From Plesiomonas sp051652165 (GTDB lineage: Bacteria > Pseudomonadota > Gammaproteobacteria > Enterobacterales > CAMTGL01): a stretch of 64,000 nucleotides of DNA. Under the pieces are notes generated by a model, which had not been told where the DNA came from, did not search any database, and was given only the letters and a program-made list of their open reading frames with translations. The stretch is taken from positions 310,001-374,000 of the forward strand of contig NZ_JBOFTR010000016.1 of assembly GCF_051652165.1 (NCBI RefSeq), written 5' to 3'. Both the position numbers and the translations under genes were made by a program. Positions 1-9,124 of this stretch are shown here, one piece after another; the first letter of the stretch is position 1; each line of letters starts with the position of its first letter.

Positions 1-1894
1 GCTCCTGACTTTCTGGCACTAAATGACTTGCTGTATTAGCACGCAATTCAGGTGTTAATGCTGCAGAGTTAACACCTGTTGCTATACGCTCGTCTATTTT
101 ATCACGTATTTCAGCATTACTAGAGAGAGCTGATGTTACTGATGATAACGAAACGTCTGGCTTATCAGATACCGGTGGGGAATAGATGGCTTCATCTAAC
201 CCCGCAAACAGCGACGGTGGTTCAGCCAATGTCTGCATAGCTGACAGATCACGATGAGGTTGTGAAACCACGGGGGTCTCACTCTGCAAAACACTCTCTG
301 TAGCACTTTCTACTGCTGATAATGCACCTTCTGCTTCTACACCGTTATTTGGCATTGGCAATTTCGTCAGTGCATCGGTCGGTGTTGTTATTGCTTGCCA
401 ATCAGGATCAGTAAGAAGATCATCAGAACGGTTTAGATCAGGTGTCTCTTCTGCCAAAACATTGACGTTATTAGGATTGAGTGCATTCTTACTCTGATGC
501 TCTTCAAACGCTTGTGACAACATATTTTGCTGCTTACGTTGGCGAACTCGATATAACACCCACAGTAAAAAGCCAATAATTGTCGGTGGGATCACCCCCA
601 CAGCAATAGCCACAGGCCAGCTTTTAGCCATTTGATGTGTTAATGATTCAGACGATTTTTCAAGTGCTTCATGTTTAATCTTCAATGCTGCCAACTCTTT
701 GGCCTGCAAATCAGCCTGCGTAAGCCGTGTTGTAGTTTCCTGGCGAAAATTCTGCGTTTCGGTCAACTGAGCCTGTAATGATTTCATCTCAATACTCAGT
801 GCATTGACTTGATTATTAAGCTGTAAATTTTTCTCAGCTTGCAGTGTAATTTCTGCATTTGCCTCAACCAATTGTTGGCGTAATGGCCTAAGTTGTTCTT
901 CTAGATGACTGCCGCTATCTGAGGGCTCAATGTGTGCTTGCGTGGCCATACTGGCAGCCACAGCTAAGGGGATCATTGCACTCGCATGATTTGGAGCCAC
1001 TATTTTGTTATCTGCTATTGATGGCACTTGTTCTGTTGTAGGCGCTGATGTTGTAGAAACTGCTGTTGTAGACTCTGTTGTAATAATAGGTGCTATTGGT
1101 GTAGATGGCGTAGAGCCAGACGTTGCTGGAACAGCAAGAGGATCTGTTGTTGCTGGCAGAGGTAGCGTATTGGTTTGCTGATAACGCTCGGCTAAATGCC
1201 CAATCGGTTTATCTGCTGTTACTACAGCTTTAGAACCTGCCGTAGTTTCAGTAGCTGTTAACGATGCCATTTTATCTGTGCTGACCGGTTCTGCCTTCTT
1301 TGTTACTAACTCTGAGGATGGCTGTGTATCCACCAAAGAGGATGAGGCATGTTGTGGTATTGATGATGTTGCTGTAGTACGAGATTCAGTGGCCGTGGGC
1401 GCAGCTTTTACGGTAGATTGCGCGCGTTCTAGATGACGAGCATAAGTTTCCCACAGCGGTTTTTCTCGTTCTAAACGCGAGGCTATTACCGCAGTTCGTT
1501 CGGCACGCACTTGTGCTAATGTTGGCACACGTAAACGGCTACCAACACGTAATCCGTGCAAATTATTGTTCTCAAAGGCTGACGGATTTAAACGGTATAA
1601 CGCACCTATCGTCTGCTGAATAGTAACCTGAGTTGATGGGCGCAAACGGCTTGCAATAGACCATAATGTTTCATTGCTGTGAGTTGGTCCATAAGTTGTC
1701 GGTGTGGTGGCTGACGAGCGAGCACGGGTAACGCGTGGAATAGGCGCAGGTTGTGTCAACTGCAAAGGTGCTGATGGTATTATATGCTGATTACTCTCTG
1801 GCCCAACAACCGGCATTTGATAAGCACTTACTGGTATAACAACGCCAGATAAAACGGTTATTGCAACGAAGTGCGCTATTTTTGTGATGGTCAC
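1..1894 (-). CDS. fimV: FimV-type peptidoglycan-binding inner-membrane hub protein (C-terminus cut by window edge)
   Basis: FimV proteins are inner-membrane, peptidoglycan-binding organisers of polar proteins and type IV pili in Pseudomonas and Vibrio. Read from a GTG at 1894 with GAGAGGG upstream, the protein starts with a signal peptide (ITKIAHFVAITVLSGVVIP). Residues about 74-120 hold the FimV-type LysM-like region: LWSIASRLRP, then LRVGSRLRVPTLAQV. A long Thr/Ser/Ala/Val-rich linker follows, then a predicted coiled coil (about residues 330-418), one transmembrane segment (about 423-446) ending in basic RVRQRKQQ, and an acidic, low-complexity cytoplasmic part that runs off the window. The conserved C-terminal FimV domain is not visible. 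It lies downstream of usg, an arrangement known from Vibrio-like genomes rather than from E. coli. Confidence 0.85.
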   Translation of the reverse strand, partial: MTITKIAHFVAITVLSGVVIPVSAYQMPVVGPESNQHIIPSAPLQLTQPAPIPRVTRARSSATTPTTYGPTHSNETLWSIASRLRPSTQVTIQQTIGALYRLNPSAFENNNLHGLRVGSRLRVPTLAQVRAERTAVIASRLEREKPLWETYARHLERAQSTVKAAPTATESRTTATSSIPQHASSSLVDTQPSSELVTKKAEPVSTDKMASLTATETTAGSKAVVTADKPIGHLAERYQQTNTLPLPATTDPLAVPATSGSTPSTPIAPIITTESTTAVSTTSAPTTEQVPSIADNKIVAPNHASAMIPLAVAASMATQAHIEPSDSGSHLEEQLRPLRQQLVEANAEITLQAEKNLQLNNQVNALSIEMKSLQAQLTETQNFRQETTTRLTQADLQAKELAALKIKHEALEKSSESLTHQMAKSWPVAIAVGVIPPTIIGFLLWVLYRVRQRKQQNMLSQAFEEHQSKNALNPNNVNVLAEETPDLNRSDDLLTDPDWQAITTPTDALTKLPMPNNGVEAEGALSAVESATESVLQSETPVVSQPHRDLSAMQTLAEPPSLFAGLDEAIYSPPVSDKPDVSLSSVTSALSSNAEIRDKIDERIATGVNSAALTPELRANTASHLVPESQE

Positions 1895-2064
1895 AACCGA
1901 TACCCTCTCGCATCAAAATCTAAGTTGGTTGAAAATAGCTATACGGTATGCTGTTCAATTACCGTGTTACCAACATATAGCACTCTCTATTTAGGCATAC
2001 ACATGGCCTAGTTGATATTCAGTCTATATTTTGGCATTTCTCCCAACGCTTGCCCGATAACAAG

Positions 2065-2099
2065 CAAAAAATATGCCGAAAGCATAAACTTCCGGCATT
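2065..2099 (-). terminator. Rho-independent terminator after usg
   Basis: On the minus strand an approximately 10-bp stem (ATGCCGGAAG pairing with CTTTCGGCAT, including one G:U) closes a short loop and is followed by ATTTTTTG. It lies about 95 bp after the usg stop and before the fimV start, so fimV probably has its own promoter in the remaining intergenic DNA. Confidence 0.7.
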
Positions 2100-2193
2100 C
2101 GTGTTGTTTTTAGATTTTGATATACCACCTGCGTTATTTATACCTACAAATATGCAGACGATACTTGGTACCCATAAAACAGGTGTATTTTAA

Positions 2194-3207
2194 CTACAGG
2201 TACTCGTTAATCAGGCGCTCTGCCGTTTGCAATGCCATGACTGCACCACCAAACTGGACGTTATCGGCCACTGACCAAAACTGTACGGCTTGCGGTAAAC
2301 CATAATCATGACGCAAACAACCGATACTCAGGTGTAAAATACCACTCGCATCGCTAACTTGAGTTGGGAAATCCCCCTCTTCTATCAGCTCGACATCAAC
2401 ACTGTCGCGTAATAGATCAGCGCAAGTATGGGTATTTAGTGGGAAATCTGTTTCCACGGTGACTGACTGAGCATTCCCGTAAAAAACTGGCGATTGTATG
2501 CACTGCGCAACAATAGGTAGCATATCATCTTGCAAAACCTTGCGGGTTTCATCAACCAAACGGCGCTCTTCTTGTGCAAAACCTTCACTATCAACACGGG
2601 CTGCACATGGCAGCATATTAAATGCCAATTGTTTCGGGAAAACAGACTTTTCTACTGGATAACCATTCAGCAAACGTGTTGCTTGCCCTGCCAAATCAGC
2701 CACCGCATGTTTACCTAGTGCAGAGGCAGATTGTAAATTGGTGACACTTAAACGCTGTAGTGCACCATTTTCAATCAGAGGGTTAACTGCCGTTAGTAAT
2801 TGACACACAGGTGCGCTGGCCACAGCAACAATATTACGGTTGCGAAATTCAGCCAACACATGCGGATTCACTGAAGGCACAACCAATGGCACCGATGGGT
2901 CAAGAGCAAACAGACCGCTACTGTCAATCACTAAACAACCGGCATCGGCTGCTTGCTCTGCATAACGCTCGCTAGCGTCTGTTGAGGCAACAAAAAAAGC
3001 CAGTTGTGTTTCAGCCCAATCAAACTCATCAGCCGACTGTAAGGCGATATTTTTGCCTTTAAACAGCACGGTATCGGCATCACCGGCGCGGCTGACTAAC
3101 GGGTAAATCTGACCAACAGGGAGCTCACTTTCACCTAATAATGTCAGTAATGCTTCACCAACTGCCCCCGTCGCGCCTAATATAGCGATATTCCAACCTT
3201 CACTCAT
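2194..3207 (-). CDS. usg: Usg, aspartate-semialdehyde dehydrogenase-like protein
   Basis: Homologue of E. coli Usg (also 337 aa), a paralogue of aspartate-beta-semialdehyde dehydrogenase without a demonstrated reaction. The N-terminus has the Rossmann dinucleotide motif ILGATGAVGEALL at about residues 8-20, and VIDSSGLFALDPSVPLVVPSVNP matches the ASD family core. At the position where true ASDs have the catalytic Cys (SNCTT) this protein reads VASAPVCQLLTAV: a Cys is present but the motif is degenerate, so enzymatic activity cannot be assumed. The C-terminal FPTQVSDASG and QFWSVADNVQFGGA motifs are well conserved. It follows pdxB on the same strand with a gap of about 110 bp, as in E. coli, where pdxB and usg are co-transcribed. 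Confidence 0.93.
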   Translation of the reverse strand: MSEGWNIAILGATGAVGEALLTLLGESELPVGQIYPLVSRAGDADTVLFKGKNIALQSADEFDWAETQLAFFVASTDASERYAEQAADAGCLVIDSSGLFALDPSVPLVVPSVNPHVLAEFRNRNIVAVASAPVCQLLTAVNPLIENGALQRLSVTNLQSASALGKHAVADLAGQATRLLNGYPVEKSVFPKQLAFNMLPCAARVDSEGFAQEERRLVDETRKVLQDDMLPIVAQCIQSPVFYGNAQSVTVETDFPLNTHTCADLLRDSVDVELIEEGDFPTQVSDASGILHLSIGCLRHDYGLPQAVQFWSVADNVQFGGAVMALQTAERLINEYL

Positions 3208-3319
3208 GCTGTTCTCCGCAGCTTACGCTGATTTTTAATATTTGATATATCTAGATTGACCTCTATTAAAGGAGATCAACAATCAACCATAATACGATGC
3301 TACGGCCTGATGATCACGG

Positions 3320-4480
3320 CTATTTTTCGGCAATACAGGCTGAAAACCCGATATTGCGCAGGAATTGTACGCTCTGTGGATTATCACAACAAACTGTCAG
3401 TGATGACCATTCGCGCCGTTCAGGGTAGTGTTTACGTAGACGGTCAAACTCACCGATCATCGCCGCGCCTCGCCGTAAAGGGGGATCGTCACGCCGAACA
3501 TCGTAGACCAGATGAACCAACCGCATCAGTAACGCCTGATCAATTTCGCCCTGTATCTGCACTTGCACAATATCTGGTGACGGTAGCAAGGTCTGCAAAT
3601 CGGCACGGGCCTGATGGCCGATATGTTGGCAAAACGCATCAAACACTTGTGCTGTACCGCGCGCCTTGCCTTCAAGGCTGTAACCAGCAATATGCGGGGT
3701 AGCAATGTCTACAAACGGCAGCAGAGGAAGTAAAATCTGTGGCTCGTTTTCCCATACATCCATAATAAGATGCAATTTTTTCCCCTGCTGCATGGCGTTA
3801 AGCAGTGCTTGGTTATCGACCACCGCGCCGCGTGCGGCATTAATGAGTATGCAGCCATCGGGCAGCGCGGCCAACACATCAGCATTGACGATATGTCGTG
3901 TCGGATAAGCCCCTGTTTTAACTAGCGGCGTGTGAAACGTTAGCACATCAGCATGAGCAACAATATGTTCAAAGCTGACAAACCCTGCTGCCCCCTCGCG
4001 TGCAGCACGTGGAGGATCGCACAACAGTGTCTTTATACCTAACGCCTGTAAGCGGTGATATAAACGCGACCCTACATTACCAACACCAATAATGCCCACT
4101 GTTTTGTCTTGCAGCAAAAAACCTAACCGCTCGGCCTCTATTAGCAGGGCTGAAATGACATACTCGACTACCCCTATCGCATTACAACCAGGCGCTGATG
4201 AAAAACCAATACCGGTCTGCGCTAACCACGCCGTATCAACATGATCAAAACCTGCAGTTGCCGTGCCGACAAACCCAACCGAGGTTTTTTGTAGCAGGGC
4301 CTGATTAACTTGCGTGACTGAGCGAACCATCAGTGCATTAGCGTTTGCCAGCACCTCGATTGGCATTGGCCGACCTGTAACTCGATGCACCTGCCCAACC
4401 TGCCCGAACAGTTCACACGCATACGGCATATTTTCATCAACGACAATGTTCAGTGGCAAATTTTTTGCAGTATCGTTCAC
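3320..4480 (-). CDS. pdxB: Erythronate-4-phosphate dehydrogenase
   Basis: PdxB oxidises 4-phosphoerythronate, the second step of the DXP-dependent pyridoxal phosphate pathway, in the cytoplasm. The 386-residue protein has the D-2-hydroxyacid dehydrogenase layout: an NAD-binding fold with GIIGVGNVG, then the catalytic Arg in INAARGAVVDNQALL, Glu in IMDVWENEP, and His in ATPHIAGYSLEGKARG, followed by the PdxB-specific C-terminal dimerisation domain. The start MNDTAKNLPLNIVVDENMP aligns with the family. It is first in a minus-strand pair with usg and diverges from the yjf cluster. Confidence 0.96.
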   Translation of the reverse strand: MNDTAKNLPLNIVVDENMPYACELFGQVGQVHRVTGRPMPIEVLANANALMVRSVTQVNQALLQKTSVGFVGTATAGFDHVDTAWLAQTGIGFSSAPGCNAIGVVEYVISALLIEAERLGFLLQDKTVGIIGVGNVGSRLYHRLQALGIKTLLCDPPRAAREGAAGFVSFEHIVAHADVLTFHTPLVKTGAYPTRHIVNADVLAALPDGCILINAARGAVVDNQALLNAMQQGKKLHLIMDVWENEPQILLPLLPFVDIATPHIAGYSLEGKARGTAQVFDAFCQHIGHQARADLQTLLPSPDIVQVQIQGEIDQALLMRLVHLVYDVRRDDPPLRRGAAMIGEFDRLRKHYPERREWSSLTVCCDNPQSVQFLRNIGFSACIAEK

Positions 4481-4880
4481 AACAGCACTCCATCATATCG
4501 CACAGAGCAAATGTGCTCTTATTGTGGTGTAAATATCATCAAACAACCATTAAAGTGGGTAATACTGATACATCAACGTCATTTGGGATAAAAATCCAAT
4601 AATAATTGAAATATTTAGCATAATATTTCAATTAATTTGTGCATCACATTGTAAGAATTAGCTCATCTATCTTTATTATGCCGAGTTGTTATAGATGAAC
4701 AGTTGATATATCTGAACTGTGCCACCATATCAATGTCATAAAATCACGAAGTGGTAATCATGTTTTAGCATATTTACCCCTACAAGGTAATGACATACAA
4801 ATCATGGCTACACAGACAGCAGCAATACGGTAAAACATGTTCGAATAGATAACCTTGAATAACCAGTAAGGATCTCGACG
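4481..4880. other. Divergent intergenic region between pdxB and yjfI
   Basis: About 400 bp of AT-rich DNA holds the promoters for pdxB (minus) and the yjf cluster (plus). An AAGGATCT Shine-Dalgarno sits about 8 bases before the yjfI ATG. I see no convincing operator or RNA gene, and the short reading frames here have no coding character. Confidence 0.5.
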
Positions 4881-5270
4881 ATGAAATGGCAATACGCTGA
4901 TTTACAACAACGCCTGAGTACACATACTGGCTGGGATGTTGAAGCGCATACTGATACGTTGTTAATCCGTAATGATGAAGGGCTAGAGGCATATTTAGCT
5001 ATTTCTGGCGAGCAGATTTTAGTTGAGAGCTTGCTATTTAGTGCCGAACAGGTGGCAGATGTTGCCGGTTTAAATGCGACTATCTTGCGGACCCACCAGT
5101 TGTTTCCATTATCAACCATTGCTATCAGTGCGATTAACAATACAGAGTATTACATAGCGTTCGGTGCGCTCTCTTCTCACTCCTCTTATGAAAATATTGA
5201 TGCTGAGATAACGACGCTGTTCCGTAATATTGCCGCGTTTATTGACCTGTACGACGATTATTTGAAGTGA
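4881..5270 (+). CDS. yjfI: YjfI, DUF2170 family protein
   Basis: First gene of a six-gene cluster in the same order as E. coli yjfIJKLMC. The 129-residue protein resembles YjfI (DUF2170): MKWQYADLQQRLSTHTGWDVEAH at the start, a central LAISGEQILVESLLF segment and an FGALSSHSSYENI motif near the C-terminus. It has no signal peptide or membrane helix and no known activity. In a number of bacteria DUF2170 proteins are encoded beside PspA-like proteins, as here, where yjfJ follows after 10 bases; a partner role with YjfJ is inferred from that. Confidence 0.85.
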   Translation: MKWQYADLQQRLSTHTGWDVEAHTDTLLIRNDEGLEAYLAISGEQILVESLLFSAEQVADVAGLNATILRTHQLFPLSTIAISAINNTEYYIAFGALSSHSSYENIDAEITTLFRNIAAFIDLYDDYLK

Positions 5271-5280
5271 GAGCACAACA

Positions 5281-5979
5281 ATGAGTATCTGGAAGAAGTT
5301 ATTTACCGCAGTAAAAGGTGGCGTGAACGAGACGGCAGAAAGCATTGCCGATAGCCAAGCTTTACGTATTTTGGATCAAGAGATCCGTGAAGCAAAAGAT
5401 GAGTTACGCCAATCAGATAACGCACTAATTACCATTGTTGCAAAACGAAAATTGGCCGAGCAAAAAGTACAAACGCTTGAGCAAAGCATTAATGAATATG
5501 AGCAACATGCCCTAACTGCAATGGAAAAAGGCGAAGAGACGCTGGCGCTTGAGTGCGCAGAGCGTGTCAGCAAACTGCGCAGTGAGCAAGAGAGCGAACA
5601 GCAGTATCTTGACCAGTTTGGCACTTCAGAAACGACCCTGCGTACCAATATCACGCAAGCAAAAGAGAAGTTGCGCCAGCTCGAACAGCAAGTTGATATG
5701 GTCAAAGCCACTGAAACAGTCCAAAAAGCACAAGCGTCTGTTTCTGCCCGTAATGTCGGTGCAAACTCTAAAATGCGGACGGCGGTAGAATCGCTCGATC
5801 GCATTAAGCAAAAGCAGGCAGAGCAGCAGGCAAAATTGGAAGCAGCCAGTGAGCAACATGCTCAAGAAAGTGGTGATGCACTACAGGCTAAACTCAAGCA
5901 AGCCGGTATTGGTGGTGCACCTACTAGCTCGGCAAAAGATGAACTAGCCCGTATTATGGCGCGTAAAAACGGCAATTAA
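5281..5979 (+). CDS. yjfJ: YjfJ, PspA/IM30 family protein
   Basis: A 232-residue member of the PspA/IM30/Vipp1 superfamily. These peripheral inner-membrane proteins form ESCRT-III-like assemblies and protect or remodel stressed membranes. The sequence is an almost continuous charged coiled coil (about residues 25-190) starting after the amphipathic N-terminus MSIWKKLFTAVKGGVNETAE and ending in KDELARIMARKNGN. It has no signal peptide or transmembrane segment. No pspF or pspBC genes are nearby, so it is a non-canonical PspA paralogue with a DUF2170 gene upstream and a membrane protein and lipoprotein downstream. Confidence 0.9.
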   Translation: MSIWKKLFTAVKGGVNETAESIADSQALRILDQEIREAKDELRQSDNALITIVAKRKLAEQKVQTLEQSINEYEQHALTAMEKGEETLALECAERVSKLRSEQESEQQYLDQFGTSETTLRTNITQAKEKLRQLEQQVDMVKATETVQKAQASVSARNVGANSKMRTAVESLDRIKQKQAEQQAKLEAASEQHAQESGDALQAKLKQAGIGGAPTSSAKDELARIMARKNGN

Positions 5980-6066
5980 TACGCGATCATCTTGCTAACC
6001 CAAGCCCAGTCAGTGCCGTGCACCGTCTGGGCTTTTGACTATATTTACCTGTCAGGAAACCACCGT

Positions 6067-6705
6067 ATGTTTGACTGGTTTAAGAAAAAAACACCCCCAG
6101 TTTCTGCTGCGCCAAGTGCCCCCGAAGTGCTGGGCTTACGCTTAGGTGGCGCGATTGAATTTGATGATTTGGCTCTGCGCCTGATTGAACCGCATGTGAT
6201 TTTTGAAGGCGCAGCACGCAGCCAAATTATTCAGGCCGTCGGCGAGGTACAGCTTGATAATAACAGCCGCCTACTGCGTTTCTACACGGATGACGATGGC
6301 TTTGTGCAAGTGCTGCAACAAGGCGGAACACAAGATATAGACGTCGTTGATGTCAAATTATGGTATTTCTACGAAACCTGTGCCATTGATACGCAAACCA
6401 AGTGGGATCAAACCCTCGCACAAGAGATAGTCAAACCCACATGGGAGCTGGAAGGTGAGCAGTTCAGTAAAGTTTGGCATAATGAACGCCCTGTTGCGAT
6501 GACAGAGAAAACTTGGAGTACCGGTACACAATTTCCTGCTGAAACCGACCAATTTGTTATGCTGTATCAGCGCCAAGCCAATGACAGTGTTGATGAATTT
6601 GTGATGATCTCAGGCGAAGAGAAACAGATCTTTAACGATCAAGAGCGCGCCTTAGTGATCAGCACCGGAATAAACCTTACCGCCAGTGATTTTAGTGTAA
6701 TTTAA
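6067..6705 (+). CDS. yjfK: YjfK, DUF2491 family protein
   Basis: A 212-residue cytoplasmic protein of the DUF2491 family, function unknown. I chose the ATG at 6067 because CAGGAAAC lies at Shine-Dalgarno distance and MFDWFKKK is the family start. The open frame continues upstream to 5992 but has no family similarity there. Features include GLRLGGAIEFDDLALRL near the N-terminus and long acidic stretches (DDDGFVQVLQQGGTQDIDVVDVKLWYF). It is third in the yjf cluster, about 90 bases after yjfJ. Confidence 0.85.
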   Translation: MFDWFKKKTPPVSAAPSAPEVLGLRLGGAIEFDDLALRLIEPHVIFEGAARSQIIQAVGEVQLDNNSRLLRFYTDDDGFVQVLQQGGTQDIDVVDVKLWYFYETCAIDTQTKWDQTLAQEIVKPTWELEGEQFSKVWHNERPVAMTEKTWSTGTQFPAETDQFVMLYQRQANDSVDEFVMISGEEKQIFNDQERALVISTGINLTASDFSVI

Positions 6706-6792
6706 GACTGGTATACCCTGTATGCCATACACTATGCACCATTAACACGATGAGTGTGTTGTTAGAATTAACCCTGTGCCAAGGAGGACTCT

Positions 6793-7197
6793 GTGTCACT
6801 ATTGTCAGGATTAGGATCATTTGCTCTCTACTTTTTTGCATCTCTTTTTATGCTGATGCTATTCAAATGGGTTTACGTAAAAATCACCCCTTACGATGAG
6901 TGGACGCTGGTCAAAGAAGAGAAAAATGTTGCTGCCGCAATTACCCTATCAGGTGCATTTATCGGCTACAGTCTGGCGATTGCCAGTGCCGCCAGCAACT
7001 CTGTCAGTGTGTTTGATTTTATCGTCTGGGGAATAGTGGCAATGCTGGCACAGGTCATCGCCTTCTTGATTGTGCGCTTTGGTTTTATGCCCAGCTTTGC
7101 CGAACGCATCACCAATAATGAAACCGGTGCGGCAATATTAATGGCGAGCATGTCTATCTCTGTTGGTTTGCTCAACGCAGCCTGCATGACTTATTAA
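6793..7197 (+). CDS. yjfL: YjfL, DUF350 inner-membrane protein
   Basis: A 134-residue DUF350 membrane protein. The GTG start at 6793 follows a strong AAGGAGG. Four hydrophobic segments are visible (about residues 5-27, 47-68, 78-100, 112-132), with the conserved GAFIGYSLAIASAA and NNETGAAILMASMSISVGLLNAA motifs of the family. DUF350 genes recur beside PspA-like and ATP-grasp (glutathionylspermidine synthase-like) genes, the same association as here. The molecular role is unknown; a membrane partner of YjfJ is an inference. Confidence 0.88.
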   Translation: MSLLSGLGSFALYFFASLFMLMLFKWVYVKITPYDEWTLVKEEKNVAAAITLSGAFIGYSLAIASAASNSVSVFDFIVWGIVAMLAQVIAFLIVRFGFMPSFAERITNNETGAAILMASMSISVGLLNAACMTY

Positions 7198-7208
7198 AGG
7201 AGAGCAGA

Positions 7209-7868
7209 ATGAAACGCAGCCAGACAATTCTGCGGGAAAAACTACGCAAAAGTTGGCGACCGTTTAACCTTGCACCACTCTCAGTAGCCGTTGCAGGTTT
7301 AGTACTTGTAGGATGTGGTGACGAGTCACAGCCTCCGATTTCAGCGGAAGTGTTTAAAAATCTCTCTGATTGCATCAACCAAAACCCAGAGCTTGCCTCT
7401 GAGTGCCAAACGGCATACCAAAATGCACTGGCAGAAGCAGCAAAAACAGCCCCTAAGTATAACTCAGCGGCTGATTGTAATGCCGAGTTTGGTGCAGGGC
7501 AGTGTGTTCAATCACCCGGTACAAACTGGTTTATGCCGATGATGGCAGGCTATATGTTCGGCAAAATGATGAACAGTGGTCGGCCAAGTTACAGCAATGT
7601 GCCGGTATTTACCCCGAAAAACCCCAATAACCGTAACTACGGTTCTTGGACAACGGCAGATGGCTACAGTTATGGTAAAGCCGACAGTAACAGCCGCGTT
7701 GTACTCGATAATAATGCGCTGAAATCCAAACCTGCCACCACCCGCACTATTTCACGCGGTGGATTTGGATCAACAGTTGAAGCGAAATCAAACTGGGGCA
7801 GTAAAGAGAGCTCACGCTCTTACTCATCAGGAAAAAGCAGCAGCTCCAGCCGCAGCTGGGGGGGATAA
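7209..7868 (+). CDS. yjfM: YjfM, DUF1190 family lipoprotein
   Basis: A 219-residue DUF1190 protein. After a long basic N-terminus (MKRSQTILREKLRKSWRP) comes a hydrophobic stretch ending in a lipobox, AGLVLVGC at about residues 29-36, so it is probably a lipoprotein. The following part has spaced cysteines (SDCINQNPELASEC, DCNAEFGAGQC) and a conserved FMPMMAGYMFG segment. The C-terminus is Ser/Gly-rich low complexity. The stop codon overlaps the yjfC start (TAATG), so the two are translationally coupled. Function unknown. Confidence 0.88.
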   Translation: MKRSQTILREKLRKSWRPFNLAPLSVAVAGLVLVGCGDESQPPISAEVFKNLSDCINQNPELASECQTAYQNALAEAAKTAPKYNSAADCNAEFGAGQCVQSPGTNWFMPMMAGYMFGKMMNSGRPSYSNVPVFTPKNPNNRNYGSWTTADGYSYGKADSNSRVVLDNNALKSKPATTRTISRGGFGSTVEAKSNWGSKESSRSYSSGKSSSSSRSWGG

Positions 7869-9031
7869 TGTTTCGAATACCCTGTAAAGAGCGACCACAT
7901 TGGCGACAACAGGCCGCCGAATTTGGTTTTGGTTTTCATACCATGTACGGCGAGCCCTACTGGGATGAAACCGCCTACTACCAATTCAGTCTGCAACAAA
8001 TTGAAGAGGATTTAGAGCAACCCACTCAAGAGCTTCATCAAATGTGCCTTGAGGTTGTTGATCAGGTGGTGCGTGATGAAGCATTGCTGCGTCGCTTTCA
8101 AATCCCCCAACCTCTCTGGCAACAGGTTGCAGATTCGTGGCACCGGCGGGATCCTAGCCTCTATTCACGGCTTGATCTGGCCTACGACGGCCAATCACCG
8201 GCCAAGTTGTACGAAAATAATGCCGATACCCCGACTTCACTGTTTGAAACAGCTTTCTGGCAGTGGTTGTGGCTAGAAGATAATGTCGATCGCGGCCAGT
8301 TACGGCGTGATAGTGATCAATTCAATCGGGTACAAGATGCACTAATCCAGCGGTTTCATCAGCTCGCACCGAATAGCCCGCATACTTTACACTTTACCTG
8401 CTGCCAAGATACCGAAGAAGATCGCGGGACAGTGCAATATCTGGAAGACTGCGCTAAAGAAGCCGGGCTAAACACCAAATTTGTGTTTATCGAAGAGATT
8501 GGGCTAGGCGAAAACGGCCGCTTTACTGATAGCGATGATCAGATTATCGAATGGATGTTTAAACTCTATCCGTGGGAGTTTATGATGCGTGAAGGCTACG
8601 CCGAACATCTGCACAGCGCGCAGGTGAACTGGTTAGAGCCCATGTGGAAATCGATTATCTCGAATAAAGCTCTGCTGCCAATGCTGTGGAAGCTGTTTCC
8701 GCATCATCCAAACCTGTTAGCCTCCTATTTCTCCGATGATCCGGCCAAATCAGCACTGACAGATTACGTGGTCAAACCGCTATTTTCCCGTGAAGGGGCA
8801 AATATCAGTATCGTGCAGAATAACCAAACCGTGTATGAGGTGGATGGCCCGTATGGTGATGAGGGCATGATCTATCAGGCCTATCATCCGTTGCCTAAAT
8901 TTGCCGATAACTATACCTTGATTGGCAGTTGGCTAATTGATGATCAACCCGCGGGGATTGCGATCCGCGAAGATGCCTCACTGATCACGCAAGATCTCTC
9001 CCGCTATTTACCGCATGCGATTATCGGGTAG
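7868..9031 (+). CDS. yjfC: YjfC, glutathionylspermidine synthase-like ATP-grasp ligase
   Basis: A 387-residue member of the family formed by the C-terminal synthetase half of glutathionylspermidine synthase (compare E. coli YgiC and YjfC). Family motifs seen include RLDLAYDGQSPAKLYENNADTPTSLFE (pre-ATP-grasp region), WMFKLYPWEFMMREGYAEHL, VKPLFSREGANISI with the ATP-grasp Lys and Arg, and IGSWLIDDQPAGIAIREDASLIT at the C-terminus. Such enzymes join an amine to a carboxylate using ATP; the substrate of YjfC-type enzymes is not settled. It ends the cluster, coupled to the yjfM lipoprotein gene and followed by a terminator. Confidence 0.92.
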   Translation: MFRIPCKERPHWRQQAAEFGFGFHTMYGEPYWDETAYYQFSLQQIEEDLEQPTQELHQMCLEVVDQVVRDEALLRRFQIPQPLWQQVADSWHRRDPSLYSRLDLAYDGQSPAKLYENNADTPTSLFETAFWQWLWLEDNVDRGQLRRDSDQFNRVQDALIQRFHQLAPNSPHTLHFTCCQDTEEDRGTVQYLEDCAKEAGLNTKFVFIEEIGLGENGRFTDSDDQIIEWMFKLYPWEFMMREGYAEHLHSAQVNWLEPMWKSIISNKALLPMLWKLFPHHPNLLASYFSDDPAKSALTDYVVKPLFSREGANISIVQNNQTVYEVDGPYGDEGMIYQAYHPLPKFADNYTLIGSWLIDDQPAGIAIREDASLITQDLSRYLPHAIIG

Positions 9032-9043
9032 CTCTTAATCGAT

Positions 9044-9083
9044 AAAAAAAACCGCCGACAGCTTACACTGCGGCGGTTTTTTT
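9044..9083 (+). terminator. Rho-independent terminator after yjfC
   Basis: An A-run, then ACCGCCG and CGGCGGT separated by a loop of about 14 bases, then seven T. The A/T symmetry means it can serve both yjfC (plus) and rhlE (minus), which converge here. Confidence 0.85.
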
Positions 9084-9124
9084 ATATTACAGAGTCAGTA
9101 AAACACCGCTGACTCTGGATACGC

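Noticed and set aside
3256..3702. A 148-codon plus-strand frame opposite pdxB.
   Set aside because: Overlaps the conserved C-terminal part of PdxB in antisense and has no family similarity.
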